The notes beneath the pieces were generated by a model. It was not told the origin of the DNA. It made no database searches and saw only the letters and a program-made list of their open reading frames with translations. A stretch of DNA of 64,000 nucleotides from an uncultured Clostridia bacterium. Lineage in GTDB: Bacteria > Bacillota > Clostridia > TANB77 > CAG-508. The stretch covers positions 124,001 to 188,000 of the forward strand of contig CAOPES010000001.1 of the NCBI GenBank assembly GCA_948502395.1. The letters are read 5' to 3'. The position numbers and the translations under genes were made by a program. Below are positions 1 through 9,319 of this stretch, piece after piece. How positions within the stretch are numbered: the stretch's first letter is position 1; each line of letters starts with the position of its first letter.

Positions 1-387
1 TCAACCATATGGGCTTGGAATAGCCTAGGCGATATCGAAAAACCACAAAAAATTGCAGTAATAGTAATAGGTGTGTTAATAACATACATAATTACAGCAA
101 TAGTATTTGCAATATCTAAAAGCGGAATTAATTATCAAGAAATAATGGGAGAAAGTGAAATAAGAAGAATAATAGTAATGATTTTTACAGGAGTAAACTT
201 ATTGATATTACTTCCATATATTTCAAAACAACTGTACAAAATTCACGAAGGAGAAATAGAACAAAAAGATTTTTTAAGAAAAATGGCTATTTTAGCAGTA
301 ATATTTATAATCTGTATGTGGATTGAATGTGGATATATGAAAAATACACAAAATGGGATATTAAAAATATATCAATTAAACAAATAA
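1..387 (+). CDS. Membrane protein, 3' part only
   Basis: The frame is open from the first base of the window, so the gene begins upstream; a GTG at 73 is an internal candidate start only. The visible 128 residues hold three hydrophobic stretches (about residues 19-38, 52-70 and 93-110) separated by charged loops, as in a small integral membrane protein. The C-terminus is a short charged tail. The stop lies 12 bases before miaA, so it is probably co-transcribed with it. I do not recognise the family and assign no function. Confidence 0.7.
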   Translation, partial: STIWAWNSLGDIEKPQKIAVIVIGVLITYIITAIVFAISKSGINYQEIMGESEIRRIIVMIFTGVNLLILLPYISKQLYKIHEGEIEQKDFLRKMAILAVIFIICMWIECGYMKNTQNGILKIYQLNK

Positions 388-399
388 AGGAAGAGAAAA

Positions 400-1320
400 A
401 TGCAAAAAGAAAAAGTAATTGTAATATGTGGGCCAACAGCATCAGGAAAGACAGCTCTATCAATAGAACTTGCCAAAAAAATAAATGGAGAAATAATTTC
501 AAGTGACTCAATGCAAATCTATAAAGATATGACAATAGGAACAGCAAAACCAACAGTTGAAGAAATGCAAGGGATAAAGCATTATCTAATAGACTTTGTA
601 TCACCTGATGAAAGATACAGTGTAGCAGACTATAAAAAAGATGCTAAAAAAGCTATAAAAGAAATTATAGGAAAAGGAAAAACTCCAATAATTGTAGGTG
701 GAACAGGACTATATGTAGATAGCTTAATTTATGAAATAGAATATCCAAATATAGAATTTGATGAGCAATATAGAGAATGTTTAGAAAAACAAGTAGAAGA
801 AAAAGGGCTAGAAGAACTTTATAAAAAAGCAAAAGAAATAGATCCACAAGCAATAGAAAAAATAAGCAAAAATGATAAAAAAAGGATATTAAGAATTTTA
901 GAGATATATCATGCAACAGGAAAAAACAAAACAGAACAAGAAAAAGAATCAAGAAAAAAAGAAGTTGAATATGACTATAAAGTTTATGCATTAAATTGGG
1001 ATAGAGAAAAATTATATGAAAGAATAGACAAAAGGGTAGACATTATGATAGAACAAGGCCTAATAGAAGAAGTAAAAGAAGTCTATAACAAGTATGAAAA
1101 ATTTCCAACAGCAATGCAAGGATTAGGATATAAAGAAGTTGTTCAATACTTAGAAAATGAACTAACAAAAGAAGAAATGATAGAAAAAATAAAACAGGAA
1201 ACCAGAAGATATGCCAAAAGACAATTAACATGGTTCAGAAAAAATAAGCAAACAATATGGCTAAACGCACAAGATGAAATACAAAATAATATAAGAATTA
1301 TTTTGGAGGGTTTAAATTGA
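400..1320 (+). CDS. miaA: tRNA dimethylallyltransferase MiaA
   Basis: Transfers a dimethylallyl group to the N6 of A37 in tRNAs that read UNN codons. The 306 residues match the usual family length. The P-loop GPTASGKTALS is at residues 10-20, followed by the ISSDSMQIYKDM substrate region near 34 and GGTGLYVDSLIYE near 99. The C-terminal RRYAKRQLTWFRK motif binds tRNA. The start ATG has a GGAAGAG ribosome binding site 5-10 bases upstream. The stop overlaps the TTG start of the next gene by four bases, so the two are translationally coupled. Confidence 0.96.
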   Translation: MQKEKVIVICGPTASGKTALSIELAKKINGEIISSDSMQIYKDMTIGTAKPTVEEMQGIKHYLIDFVSPDERYSVADYKKDAKKAIKEIIGKGKTPIIVGGTGLYVDSLIYEIEYPNIEFDEQYRECLEKQVEEKGLEELYKKAKEIDPQAIEKISKNDKKRILRILEIYHATGKNKTEQEKESRKKEVEYDYKVYALNWDREKLYERIDKRVDIMIEQGLIEEVKEVYNKYEKFPTAMQGLGYKEVVQYLENELTKEEMIEKIKQETRRYAKRQLTWFRKNKQTIWLNAQDEIQNNIRIILEGLN

Positions 1321-2603
1321 AAGAACAGAAAAAAACATCTAATAAAACAAAAGTAGCACAAAATAATAAAAATATTAGAAAAGAAAAAAAACTAAATAGA
1401 AAAGGAATAGTCGCAATAGTAGTCGGTATAGGAATTTTAATATATTTAATATATACAATTTACCTTCTAATAAAACAACCAACAAATGTATTTACAGTGG
1501 AAGAAGGAAAACTGTACCAAGAAGAAATTGCAATAGGCTATGTAATAAGAGAAGAAAAAGTAATAAAAGGTGAAAACTATAAAAACGGAATGGAACAAAT
1601 AATTGCAGAAGGGGAAAAGGCAGGAGTAAACGAAAATGTATTTAGATATTATAGTGCAAATGAAGAAACATTAAAACAAAAAATAGCAGAACTAGATACT
1701 AAAATCCAAGAAGTAATGAAAAATGACAACAGTGTATTAACATCTGATATGAAACTACTAGAAAAACAGATTGACGAAAAAATAGAAAATATAAGTAAAA
1801 TAACAGACGCAAATCAACTTACTGAATACAAGAAAGAAATAGACAAATTAGTTGCAAAAAAAGCAAAAATAGCTGGCGAATCAAGCCCAAGGGGATCATA
1901 CTTAAATCAACTAATAGAATCTAGAAAAAACTATGAAAATCAACTAAACTCAGGAGCAGAATATGTAAAAGCACCAATGGGGGGCGTTGTTTCATATAGA
2001 GTAGATGGTTTAGAAGATGTACTTACACCTAATAGTTTTGAAACACTTACAAAAGACTATTTAGAAAAATTAGATTTAAAAACAGGAAAAATAGTTGCCA
2101 CAAGCGAAGAATGTGGAAAAGTAATAAATAATTTTGTATGCTATATAGCAGTGATATCTAATTCAGAAGAAGCCAAAAAAGCAGAAACAGGAGATAAAAT
2201 AAAACTAAGGTTAGCAAATAATACAGAAATAACAGCCAAGATAGAAATGATAAAAAACGAAGAAAACGGAAGTAATGTAATAATATTAAAGGTTACAGAG
2301 CAGATAGAAGAATTGATTAATTATAGAAAAACAGCAGTTGATTTAATTTGGTGGAGTGCTTCTGGTTTGAAAGTTCCAAACCAAGCAATTGTTGAGAAAG
2401 ACGGATTGAATTATGTTGTTAGAAATAGGGCTGGTTATTTGAGCGAATTACTTGTAAAGGTAGAAGAAAAGGGTGAAAATTATTCAATTGTTGAACCTTA
2501 TTCAAATGAAGAGTTAAAGGAACTGGGATATTCTAGTGCGGAGATTACTTCATATAAGAAAATTACACTTTACGACGAAATTTTAACAAATCCAAAGATA
2601 TGA
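1317..2603 (+). CDS. HlyD-like membrane-anchored adaptor
   Basis: A 428-residue protein starting at a TTG that overlaps the miaA stop (TTGA). It has a basic cytoplasmic N-terminus, one membrane segment at about residues 30-52, a coiled coil at about 110-200 and a biotinyl/HlyD-like strand region around YVKAPMGGVVSYRVDG (near 219), then a beta-rich C-terminus. Proteins of this shape often lie beside sepF in Clostridia. The role is unknown; an envelope or efflux adaptor is an inference from fold and position. Confidence 0.75.
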   Translation: MKEQKKTSNKTKVAQNNKNIRKEKKLNRKGIVAIVVGIGILIYLIYTIYLLIKQPTNVFTVEEGKLYQEEIAIGYVIREEKVIKGENYKNGMEQIIAEGEKAGVNENVFRYYSANEETLKQKIAELDTKIQEVMKNDNSVLTSDMKLLEKQIDEKIENISKITDANQLTEYKKEIDKLVAKKAKIAGESSPRGSYLNQLIESRKNYENQLNSGAEYVKAPMGGVVSYRVDGLEDVLTPNSFETLTKDYLEKLDLKTGKIVATSEECGKVINNFVCYIAVISNSEEAKKAETGDKIKLRLANNTEITAKIEMIKNEENGSNVIILKVTEQIEELINYRKTAVDLIWWSASGLKVPNQAIVEKDGLNYVVRNRAGYLSELLVKVEEKGENYSIVEPYSNEELKELGYSSAEITSYKKITLYDEILTNPKI

Positions 2604-2614
2604 TTAAAGAAAAA

Positions 2615-2667
2615 TTGCCACTGGGGACGGACCTTTTTGGCAATTTTTTGCCATTGGGGACACTCCT
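2615..2667 (+). repeat. GGGGACGG repeat, TTGCCA family
   Basis: A TTGCCACTGGGGACGG unit runs into TTTTTGGCAA, giving an imperfect hairpin whose ends TTGCC and GGCAA pair. A second, partial unit (TTGCCATTGGGGAC) follows. The same family recurs at 14681, 15206, 30634, 31707, 34327 and 37132. It lies just after the stop of the HlyD-like gene and may also act as a terminator. Confidence 0.85.
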
Positions 2668-2681
2668 TCATACAACAGAAA

Positions 2682-2699
2682 TGTTACAGAAATATTACA
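2682..2699 (-). promoter_or_regulatory. Candidate WalR box upstream of sepF
   Basis: On the minus strand this reads TGTAAT, five bases, TGTAAC. That fits the published WalR (YycF) pattern TGTWAH-N5-TGTWAH, two half-sites one helical turn apart. It ends 35 bp before the sepF -35 box, a plausible activator position. Similar 11-bp-phased sites stand upstream of rsmD and of the gene at 39823. Confidence 0.5.
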
Positions 2700-2734
2700 A
2701 GAATATTAAAATTCAATAACATTGGTGAAAAATA

Positions 2735-2763
2735 TTGACAATAATGGAAAAAAAGTAGATACT
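2735..2763 (+). promoter_or_regulatory. sepF promoter
   Basis: TTGACA at 2735-2740 and GATACT at 2758-2763 are separated by 17 bp, a good vegetative sigma-factor arrangement. It lies about 50 bp before the sepF start, after the repeat block that ends the preceding operon. Confidence 0.65.
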
Positions 2764-2811
2764 AAAAGCAACCAAAACAAAAACAAAGGAAAGTAATTAG
2801 GAGGTTTTTTT

Positions 2812-3288
2812 ATGTCAGGAGCTTTAATGAACAAAGTATGGGATTTATTTGGAATGGATTCAGCAGAACCTGAAGAATACGATGAAGAAAACATATATGA
2901 CTACGAAGATGAAGTAGAAGAAGAGGAAGATAGAAAATTATTTGGAAGAAAGAATAAAGTTGTAAATATGCCACAAGCAAATGCAAACGCAATAAAAATG
3001 GTAATATCACAACCAACAACATTTGAGCAATCAGATGAAATATGCTCATTCCTAAAAGAAAAAAGATCAGTAATAGTCAACTTAGAATACGTAAACAAAG
3101 ACGTTGCAAGAAGAATTGTTGATTTTATTAGTGGTGGAGTATATGCGTTAGATGGATATATCCAAAAAGTATCAAACTCAATATTCTTAGTAGCACCATC
3201 AAACTATGAAATAACAAACGAAATGGCAAGAGAAGAAATGAAAAGCAAACTTTCAGTTTCATGGTTAAAAAATAATGGAATAAACTAA
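2812..3288 (+). CDS. sepF: Cell division protein SepF
   Basis: A 158-residue FtsZ-ring crosslinker that sits at the septal membrane. The short N-terminal helix (MSGALMNKVWDLFGM) resembles the SepF membrane-binding helix, followed by an acidic linker to about residue 45. The globular SepF domain spans about 60-150 and contains KEKRSVIVNLEYVNKDVARR and DFISGGVYALDGYIQKVS. The start has a TTAGGAGG ribosome binding site. divIVA lies 28 bases downstream, the usual division-cluster order in Firmicutes. Confidence 0.95.
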   Translation: MSGALMNKVWDLFGMDSAEPEEYDEENIYDYEDEVEEEEDRKLFGRKNKVVNMPQANANAIKMVISQPTTFEQSDEICSFLKEKRSVIVNLEYVNKDVARRIVDFISGGVYALDGYIQKVSNSIFLVAPSNYEITNEMAREEMKSKLSVSWLKNNGIN

Positions 3289-3316
3289 AAAATATATCCA
3301 TAAGGGGGAATAAAAG

Positions 3317-3766
3317 ATGATAACACCATTAGATATTGAGAATAAAAAATTCTCTAAACAAATGATGAATGGATATAGTGTAGAAGAAGTAGATGACTTT
3401 TTAGATGAGTTAACTGAGGACTATGCTCAAAACTATAAAGAAGTTGCTGAACTAAAAACAAAAGTAGACAAATTAGAAAAAGATTTAGAACACTATAAAA
3501 TGATAGAAGGAACTCTACAAAACACGTTAGTAATGGCACAATCAGCGGCAGAAGATGTAAAAAATGCGGCAAAACAACAAGCAGACCAAATAGTAAATGA
3601 AGCAAGGGGAACAGCACAAAAAGAAGCAAGTGATTTAGATAATGAAATAATTGCAAAGAAAAAAACATTAGAAGACATAAGAAAACAATTCGATGTATAT
3701 AAAGCAAAAATGGAATCTTTACTAATATCACAATTAGAACTAATAAAAGATATAAATAAAGAATAA
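3317..3766 (+). CDS. divIVA: DivIVA-family protein
   Basis: 149 residues. The N-terminal lipid-binding signature (TPLDIENKKFSKQMMNGYSV) occupies residues 3-22 and is followed by a long, mostly unbroken coiled coil. DivIVA proteins sense negative membrane curvature at poles and septa and recruit division or envelope proteins. AGGGGG precedes the ATG. A clear terminator follows, so sepF-divIVA looks like a two-gene unit. Confidence 0.92.
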   Translation: MITPLDIENKKFSKQMMNGYSVEEVDDFLDELTEDYAQNYKEVAELKTKVDKLEKDLEHYKMIEGTLQNTLVMAQSAAEDVKNAAKQQADQIVNEARGTAQKEASDLDNEIIAKKKTLEDIRKQFDVYKAKMESLLISQLELIKDINKE

Positions 3767-3781
3767 AAAATTACAAAAGAG

Positions 3782-3807
3782 GACTATCTAAAATAGATAG
3801 TCTTTTT
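3782..3807 (+). terminator. Terminator after divIVA
   Basis: GACTATCTA, three bases, TAGATAGTC forms a perfect 9-bp stem followed by five T residues. Confidence 0.9.
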
Positions 3808-3828
3808 GTGTCTATAAATAAAGAAAAA

Positions 3829-3876
3829 TATTACAAAAGAGAAAAAATGTTACAGAACTGTTAAATCTATGTTACA
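3829..3876 (-). promoter_or_regulatory. Candidate WalR boxes upstream of rsmD
   Basis: TGTTACA-type heptamers start at 3848, 3859 (TGTTAAA) and 3870, exactly 11 bp apart. On the minus strand they read TGTAAC-N5-TTTAAC-N5-TGTAAC. A further TATTACA lies at 3829, out of phase. The array ends 16 bp before the -35 of the rsmD promoter. Phased direct repeats of this kind are typical of OmpR/PhoB-family regulators such as WalR. Confidence 0.5.
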
Positions 3877-3891
3877 TTTCTATTAATACTA

Positions 3892-3920
3892 TTGACCATT
3901 GCGAGAAAAAATAATAGAAT
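3892..3920 (+). promoter_or_regulatory. rsmD promoter
   Basis: TTGACC at 3892-3897 and TAGAAT at 3915-3920 are separated by 17 bp. The rsmD start is 26 bases further on. Confidence 0.6.
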
Positions 3921-3945
3921 GTAAATAATTTAAGAAGGGTGATTT

Positions 3946-4500
3946 ATGAGAATTATTGGTGGAAAAGCTAAAGGCACAAAATTATACACATTAGAAGGCG
4001 ATAATACAAGACCAACATTAGACAGAGTAAAAGAATCGTTATTTAATATAATACAAAGAGACATACCAGAAAGTATATTTTTGGATTTGTTTTCTGGAAG
4101 TGGAGCAATAGGATTAGAAGCAGTAAGTAGGGGAGCAAAAAAAGCGATACTATGTGATAAATCAAAAGAAGCAATTAGCATAATAAAAAAGAACATAGAA
4201 AAAACTCACTTAGAAAACCAAATAGAATTATATCAATTACCTTTTGAAAAATTGCTAAATGACAAAATAGAAGAAAAAATAGATATTATATATATAGACC
4301 CACCATATAAAACAGATTTTGTTTATAATGCGATTAAAATAATATTAGATAAAAATCTAATAAATGAAAATTCAATTGTAATCATAGAAACAGACGAAGA
4401 AGAAAGAATTATAAAACAAATAGAAAAACTAAACATAGAGATAGTAAACCAAAGAAAATATGGTCGAGCACATCTTATTTTTATTAAAAAAGTAGGATAG
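3946..4500 (+). CDS. rsmD: 16S rRNA (guanine966-N2)-methyltransferase
   Basis: 184 residues, the normal RsmD length. MRIIGGKAKGTKL at the N-terminus and RPTLDRVKESLFNI near 26 are family signatures. The SAM-binding loop is FLDLFSGSGAIGLEA near residue 46 and the catalytic DPPY is near 121. It methylates G966 of 16S rRNA by S-adenosylmethionine. AGAAGGG precedes the ATG. The next gene follows after 18 bases. Confidence 0.95.
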   Translation: MRIIGGKAKGTKLYTLEGDNTRPTLDRVKESLFNIIQRDIPESIFLDLFSGSGAIGLEAVSRGAKKAILCDKSKEAISIIKKNIEKTHLENQIELYQLPFEKLLNDKIEEKIDIIYIDPPYKTDFVYNAIKIILDKNLINENSIVIIETDEEERIIKQIEKLNIEIVNQRKYGRAHLIFIKKVG

Positions 4501-4518
4501 ATAGGAAAGGGGAAAACA

Positions 4519-5022
4519 ATGGAATTATTTACACTATTAGAAACATTAGAAGATTTATTAGAAAGCAGTAGAAATTTACCATTTTCTGCGAAAAGTGTAG
4601 TAGACAAAGAAGAAATGTTAGATATAATAAAAGAAATAAGAATAAAACTTCCAGACGAACTAAAACAAGCTAAATGGATAAAAGAAGAAAGACAACGTAT
4701 ATTAGTAGAAGCTCAAAAAGAAGCAGATGGAATAGTAAAAGAAGCAGAAAACAGAATTATAGCTATGATAGATGAGCATGAAATTACAAGAAAAGCATAT
4801 GACCAAAAAACAGAAATCATAGAAACAGCAAATGAAATGTCAAGAGAAATTTCAAAAGGCACAAAAGAATATGCAGACTCTATTCTTTCAAGCACAGAAA
4901 ACGTATTAAACAACACACTAAACAAATTAGGAGAAAATATGACAGAAGCATTAAACTTAATGCAAATTTCACTAGAAGATACAATAAAAACAATCCAAAA
5001 TAGTAGAAAAGAATTACAATAA
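4519..5022 (+). CDS. Coiled-coil protein, ATPase subunit H-like
   Basis: 167 residues, nearly all helical and charged, with an extended coiled coil from about residue 50 to the end and repeated EAQKEAD/VKEAEN-type heptads. Such proteins next to rsmD are often labelled as V-type ATPase subunit H- or F0 b-like because of the coiled coil, but no other ATPase gene is here. A DivIVA-like scaffolding role is equally possible. AAAGGGG lies before the ATG, and a terminator follows. Confidence 0.6.
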   Translation: MELFTLLETLEDLLESSRNLPFSAKSVVDKEEMLDIIKEIRIKLPDELKQAKWIKEERQRILVEAQKEADGIVKEAENRIIAMIDEHEITRKAYDQKTEIIETANEMSREISKGTKEYADSILSSTENVLNNTLNKLGENMTEALNLMQISLEDTIKTIQNSRKELQ

Positions 5023-5026
5023 AAAC

Positions 5027-5080
5027 AAAAGTCAGATATCAGAAGTCAGAAAAGAGAAGACTTTTGAACTCTGACTTTTT
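5027..5080 (+). terminator. Terminator before ftsK
   Basis: AAAAGTCAGA pairs with TCTGACTTTT across a 33-base loop that contains a second GTCAGA copy. The 3' arm runs into a short T tract. It separates rsmD and the coiled-coil gene from ftsK. Confidence 0.7.
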
Positions 5081-5101
5081 AAGTAGGAAGGATGTAGAAA
5101 A

Positions 5102-7501
5102 ATGGCTAAAAAAAGAAGATATAAAAAAAGAACAAAGCAAAAATCAAAATTAGACTTAGTAGTAGTAAGTCTAATTGTATTTAGCATACTTTTGGCAGTA
5201 TTAATTTATAACAAATCAGGAGTAGTAGGTTTGAAATTAAACGAAATACTAGGCGGAATGTTTGGTATAATGCAATACATATTACCTATTGGAATGTTTG
5301 CGGTAGCAATAAAATTGGCAGTAGACGGAAAAGAAGATATAGTACCAAAACTAGTACAATATGGTATAGCAGTAGTAAGTATATCGATAGTATTCAGTGT
5401 ATTCCAATTCTCAGCAGGAGAACTACAATCATCAAAAGAAATAACAGAGTTAGTAAAAGATGCGTATTACTTAGGTTCGCAAAGTAAAGGTGGTGGAGCA
5501 ATAGGAGTAGTTGGAGCAGCACCACTTACAAAACTATTAGGAAATGCTGGAGCAGTGATATTATGTATTGGACTTGCAGTCATATTGTTGGTATTCACAT
5601 TTGGAATAAACTTATCAGAAATGATTAATATGCTATTAGATAAGCTAGAAGAGAAAAAAGAAGAAAGACTAGAAAGAAAAGCAGAACTAGCAAAAGAACT
5701 AGCAGAAGAAGAAAAAGAAACAAGAGCAGAAAGAAGAAAAAGACAAAAAGAAGAAATGAAACAAATGAAAGCACAACAAGCAAAACAGCAAATGGGAGAG
5801 CAAATAAAAATCAACTTTGGTGGAAGAATTGTGGATAACACAGATGAAAAACCAGGATTAAAGAAATATGACCATTCAAATGATGATTTAGAGCCATTAA
5901 CAAAAAATAGCAAAAAACAAATACAACCAGATGTAATAGATAGCAATTTATTTAAAGACGTAGAAGAACAAAAAGAAGAAAAGAAAAAAGCAGTATTACA
6001 ATTAGAGCACAGCCAAACAGTAGAAGATGAACATTATGAATATCCACCAGTAGAATTACTAAGTAAGCCAACAAAAAAAGGATTAAAAGGTGGAGCAAAA
6101 GCATTAACAGACACAGCAACGAGACTACAAAAAACTTTATATAGTTTTGGAGTATCTGCAAAAGTAGAAAATGTTTCAGTAGGACCAGCAATTACTAGAT
6201 ATGAATTGAAACCAGCAGAAGGTGTAAGAGTAAGTAAAATTGCTAATTTAGCTGATGACATAGCACTAAATTTAGCAGCAGAAACAATAAGAATAGAAGC
6301 ACCAATTCCAGGAAAACAAGCAGTTGGAATAGAAGTTCCAAACAAGGAAAAAGAAGTAGTTCATTTTAGAGAGATATTAGACAGTGACGAATTTAGAGAA
6401 AACAAATCAAAATTAACAGTAGGACTTGGAAAAGACGTAGCAGGAAATGTGCAATTAGCAGACATATCAAAAATGCCACACGTACTAATTGCAGGGTCAA
6501 CAGGTTCAGGAAAAAGTGTATGTATAAATACACTAATTACAAGTATTATTTATAACGCAAAACCAAGTGAAGTAAAATTTGTTATGGTAGACCCAAAAGT
6601 AGTTGAATTATCAGTATATAATGGAATACCACACTTATTAATACCAGTAGTAACAGACCCTAGAAAAGCAGCAGGAGCACTTGCTTGGGCGGTTCAAGAA
6701 ATGGATGATAGATATAATAAATTCGCAAGCAAAGGTGTTCGTGATTTAAAAGGATATAACAAAGCAATAGAAAAAGACGCAGAAGAAGGAACAGGAAAAT
6801 TACCACAAATAGTAATAATTATAGATGAGCTTGCAGACCTTATGATGGTTGCAAAAAATGATGTTGAAGACGCGATATGTCGTCTAGCACAAAAAGCAAG
6901 AGCAGCAGGAATGCATTTAGTAATTGCAACACAAAGACCATCAGTAGATGTAATTACAGGATTAATAAAAGCAAATGTGCCTTCAAGAATAGCGTTTGCA
7001 GTATCATCACAAGTAGATTCTAGAACAATACTTGATAGTGTTGGTGCAGAAAAATTACTTGGAAAAGGAGATATGTTATTCTTCCCAGCAGGAGCACCAA
7101 AGCCTTCAAGAGTACAAGGTGCGTTTGTATCTGATGATGAAGTAGAAAAAATAGTAGATTTCATAAAATCTAATGGAACAGCGACATACAGTGAAGATAT
7201 ACTAGAAAGTATAGAAAATTCAAATAAAACAGACAAAGAAATAGCAACAGAAGCAGATGCAGATGACGACACAGACCCATTTTTAATGGACGCTATACAA
7301 ACAGTAGTAGAAACAGGACAAGCATCAACATCATTTATACAAAGAAGATTTAAAGTAGGATATGCAAGAGCCGGAAGAATAGTAGACCAAATGGAAGAAA
7401 GGGGAGTTATTTCCGGATATCAAGGAAGTAAACCAAGAGAAGTTTTAATGACTTTGGAGAAATTACAAGAACTAAAAATGGGAAATAAACAAGAAGCTTA
7501 A
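5102..7501 (+). CDS. ftsK: DNA translocase FtsK/SpoIIIE
   Basis: A 799-residue septal DNA pump that clears chromosome DNA from the division plane. Four membrane segments lie within about residues 18-175, then a charged, Lys/Glu-rich linker to about 310. The motor domain has Walker A GSTGSGKSV near 463 and Walker B IIIDELADLMMV near 573. The C-terminal winged-helix gamma domain (about 735-790, RRFKVGYARAGRIVDQME) reads KOPS/SRS-type sequences. Length and domain order are standard. AGGAAGG precedes the ATG. Confidence 0.96.
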   Translation: MAKKRRYKKRTKQKSKLDLVVVSLIVFSILLAVLIYNKSGVVGLKLNEILGGMFGIMQYILPIGMFAVAIKLAVDGKEDIVPKLVQYGIAVVSISIVFSVFQFSAGELQSSKEITELVKDAYYLGSQSKGGGAIGVVGAAPLTKLLGNAGAVILCIGLAVILLVFTFGINLSEMINMLLDKLEEKKEERLERKAELAKELAEEEKETRAERRKRQKEEMKQMKAQQAKQQMGEQIKINFGGRIVDNTDEKPGLKKYDHSNDDLEPLTKNSKKQIQPDVIDSNLFKDVEEQKEEKKKAVLQLEHSQTVEDEHYEYPPVELLSKPTKKGLKGGAKALTDTATRLQKTLYSFGVSAKVENVSVGPAITRYELKPAEGVRVSKIANLADDIALNLAAETIRIEAPIPGKQAVGIEVPNKEKEVVHFREILDSDEFRENKSKLTVGLGKDVAGNVQLADISKMPHVLIAGSTGSGKSVCINTLITSIIYNAKPSEVKFVMVDPKVVELSVYNGIPHLLIPVVTDPRKAAGALAWAVQEMDDRYNKFASKGVRDLKGYNKAIEKDAEEGTGKLPQIVIIIDELADLMMVAKNDVEDAICRLAQKARAAGMHLVIATQRPSVDVITGLIKANVPSRIAFAVSSQVDSRTILDSVGAEKLLGKGDMLFFPAGAPKPSRVQGAFVSDDEVEKIVDFIKSNGTATYSEDILESIENSNKTDKEIATEADADDDTDPFLMDAIQTVVETGQASTSFIQRRFKVGYARAGRIVDQMEERGVISGYQGSKPREVLMTLEKLQELKMGNKQEA

Positions 7502-7521
7502 TTGCGTATTGGAGAAAAAAT

Positions 7522-8901
7522 ATGGAGAATAATATAGAAAATTTTGCAAATTTACCAGAGATGGAACAAATAATGCGAGTAGAAGAAATGACAGATGAAA
7601 ATGAGATTATTGAAGCAATAAAACAAATAGAAGATGAAACAACTAAGGCATATCTTTTAAGCTTTGTAATGATAAGTGAAAAAATGAAACTAGAATTAGC
7701 TGAAACACTAAAAAATGAATATGCAAAAGTAATGGTAATAACAAGTTTAGGAGACAAAAAAGTAAGAAAGGAATATGTTGAAAAATCAAGCAATGAAGAT
7801 ATGAAAGCATATATACTAGTTAATATGCAAGAAGAACTTGGAAGCCCATGGATATATGAACAAATTAACAAAATAAAGTCTCCTAAAAATAGAACATACA
7901 TAATGTCAAAATTAAATTTATACAAAAACAGAGATAAAAAAATAGAAGAAATAAATAGAATTGTAAACAGCTACTTAGAACCAGAAGAATGTCACAACAC
8001 TAAATACAAAAAAATGGGGATAGACCCTAAAATGACAGTAGGAATAGAAATAGAAGCAGAAGGAATGTGGAGTGAGCTATTAATAGAATATCAAAAAAAC
8101 ATTTGGGATTGGGAGATAGAAAGTGAGATTTCATTAATTGGTGGAGTGGAAATAAAATCTCCACATCTTAGAGACAGAGAGGAAGAAGTTACTGAGATTT
8201 ATCAAATAACAAAAATGATGAAAGAATTGGGACTATCAATAGGCCAAAGTTGTGGTGGACATATTCACATAGGAGCAGATTATTTAAATACACTAGAAGA
8301 ATACAAAGAATTATTTGAGATATATGGAAATGCAGAAGAAATATTATATATAATTTCAAATAAACCAAACGAAATTCCAAGAAACGGAGTAGCAGAATAT
8401 GCAATACCAGTTGCAGAAAAATGGAATACATACAAAGAAGTTCCAGAAACAAAAGACGAATTTATAGAAGTTGCAAAACAAATTCAAGGAAACTCAAAGA
8501 CATGTTCAATAAATGTAAAAAATATAGGAAATGCATGTAAAAATACGATAGAATTTAGAGTGCCAAATGGAACAATAGACGCTGATGTATGGATAGAAAA
8601 CATTAGATTATATGGAAGAATAATGCAATCAGCAAAAGAAATAGCAGAAATAAAAAATAAACATAAAGAACAAAAAGAAATAACAACAGAAGAACAACGC
8701 AAAATAATTGCCAAATATAAATTAAAACATGGAAACTCAGAAGATGAAAAAATGAAAAATTTAATGGAACTGCTATTTGACGAAAAAGAACAGGAAGTGT
8801 ATTGGCAAAGATATAATACAAATAAAGAATTAATCCAAGAAAGTGGATTTTTTGAGAGAATTAGCTTTGCCAAAGAAACAGTAGATATGGAAGAAAGATA
8901 A
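7522..8901 (+). CDS. Putative amidoligase
   Basis: 459 residues. The first 150 or so are helical and may be a repeat-type binding region. The central part (about 173-370) matches the amidoligase_2 family (COOH-NH2 ligases related to glutamine synthetase): GIEIEAEGMW, GGVEIKSPHL, then GGHIHIGADYL with metal-type His residues, and an EFRVPNGTID strand. The reaction would be ATP-dependent amide bond formation; the substrate is unknown. It is followed closely by two unknown genes (17 and 20 bases between stops and starts), so the three form a cassette. Confidence 0.75.
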   Translation: MENNIENFANLPEMEQIMRVEEMTDENEIIEAIKQIEDETTKAYLLSFVMISEKMKLELAETLKNEYAKVMVITSLGDKKVRKEYVEKSSNEDMKAYILVNMQEELGSPWIYEQINKIKSPKNRTYIMSKLNLYKNRDKKIEEINRIVNSYLEPEECHNTKYKKMGIDPKMTVGIEIEAEGMWSELLIEYQKNIWDWEIESEISLIGGVEIKSPHLRDREEEVTEIYQITKMMKELGLSIGQSCGGHIHIGADYLNTLEEYKELFEIYGNAEEILYIISNKPNEIPRNGVAEYAIPVAEKWNTYKEVPETKDEFIEVAKQIQGNSKTCSINVKNIGNACKNTIEFRVPNGTIDADVWIENIRLYGRIMQSAKEIAEIKNKHKEQKEITTEEQRKIIAKYKLKHGNSEDEKMKNLMELLFDEKEQEVYWQRYNTNKELIQESGFFERISFAKETVDMEER

Positions 8902-8918
8902 TTAAGGGGTAATTTTTA

Positions 8919-9299
8919 ATGGAAAATAAAAATTATGTAGTAGTAGAGCAAGGGGAAAAATACGAATATAACAGCATAGAAGAAATAATAAAAAGTATTT
9001 TAGGTAATGATTATTACGAATTGTCAGATAAAGAAAAGTATGAAAAAATAAAATTAAGAACATTTATAAATGCAAAAGTTAAAAAATTACCAATCATAGA
9101 TTTAGAACAAGAAGATGAAATAACATTTTTATTATCACTTATAAAAAACAACGATATAGTTGTATTTGAAAAAGAAAGCAACAAAAAACTTACAAAAAAT
9201 ATAGATACCACAAATTTAAGAAAAGTATCAGGGGAATATATAGTTGTAAATGACTGTATAGACCAAATATTAAAAGATAAGATTTCAAAAAATATTTAA
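8919..9299 (+). CDS. Unknown protein in amidoligase cassette
   Basis: 126 residues, charged, with no membrane segment, signal peptide or Cys motif that I can see. It sits between the amidoligase and a large coiled-coil gene with short spacers, which suggests a common function. The start has an AAGGGG site. I do not recognise a family. Confidence 0.6.
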   Translation: MENKNYVVVEQGEKYEYNSIEEIIKSILGNDYYELSDKEKYEKIKLRTFINAKVKKLPIIDLEQEDEITFLLSLIKNNDIVVFEKESNKKLTKNIDTTNLRKVSGEYIVVNDCIDQILKDKISKNI

Positions 9300-9319
9300 T
9301 TTTTGAAAGGAGAAAAAGT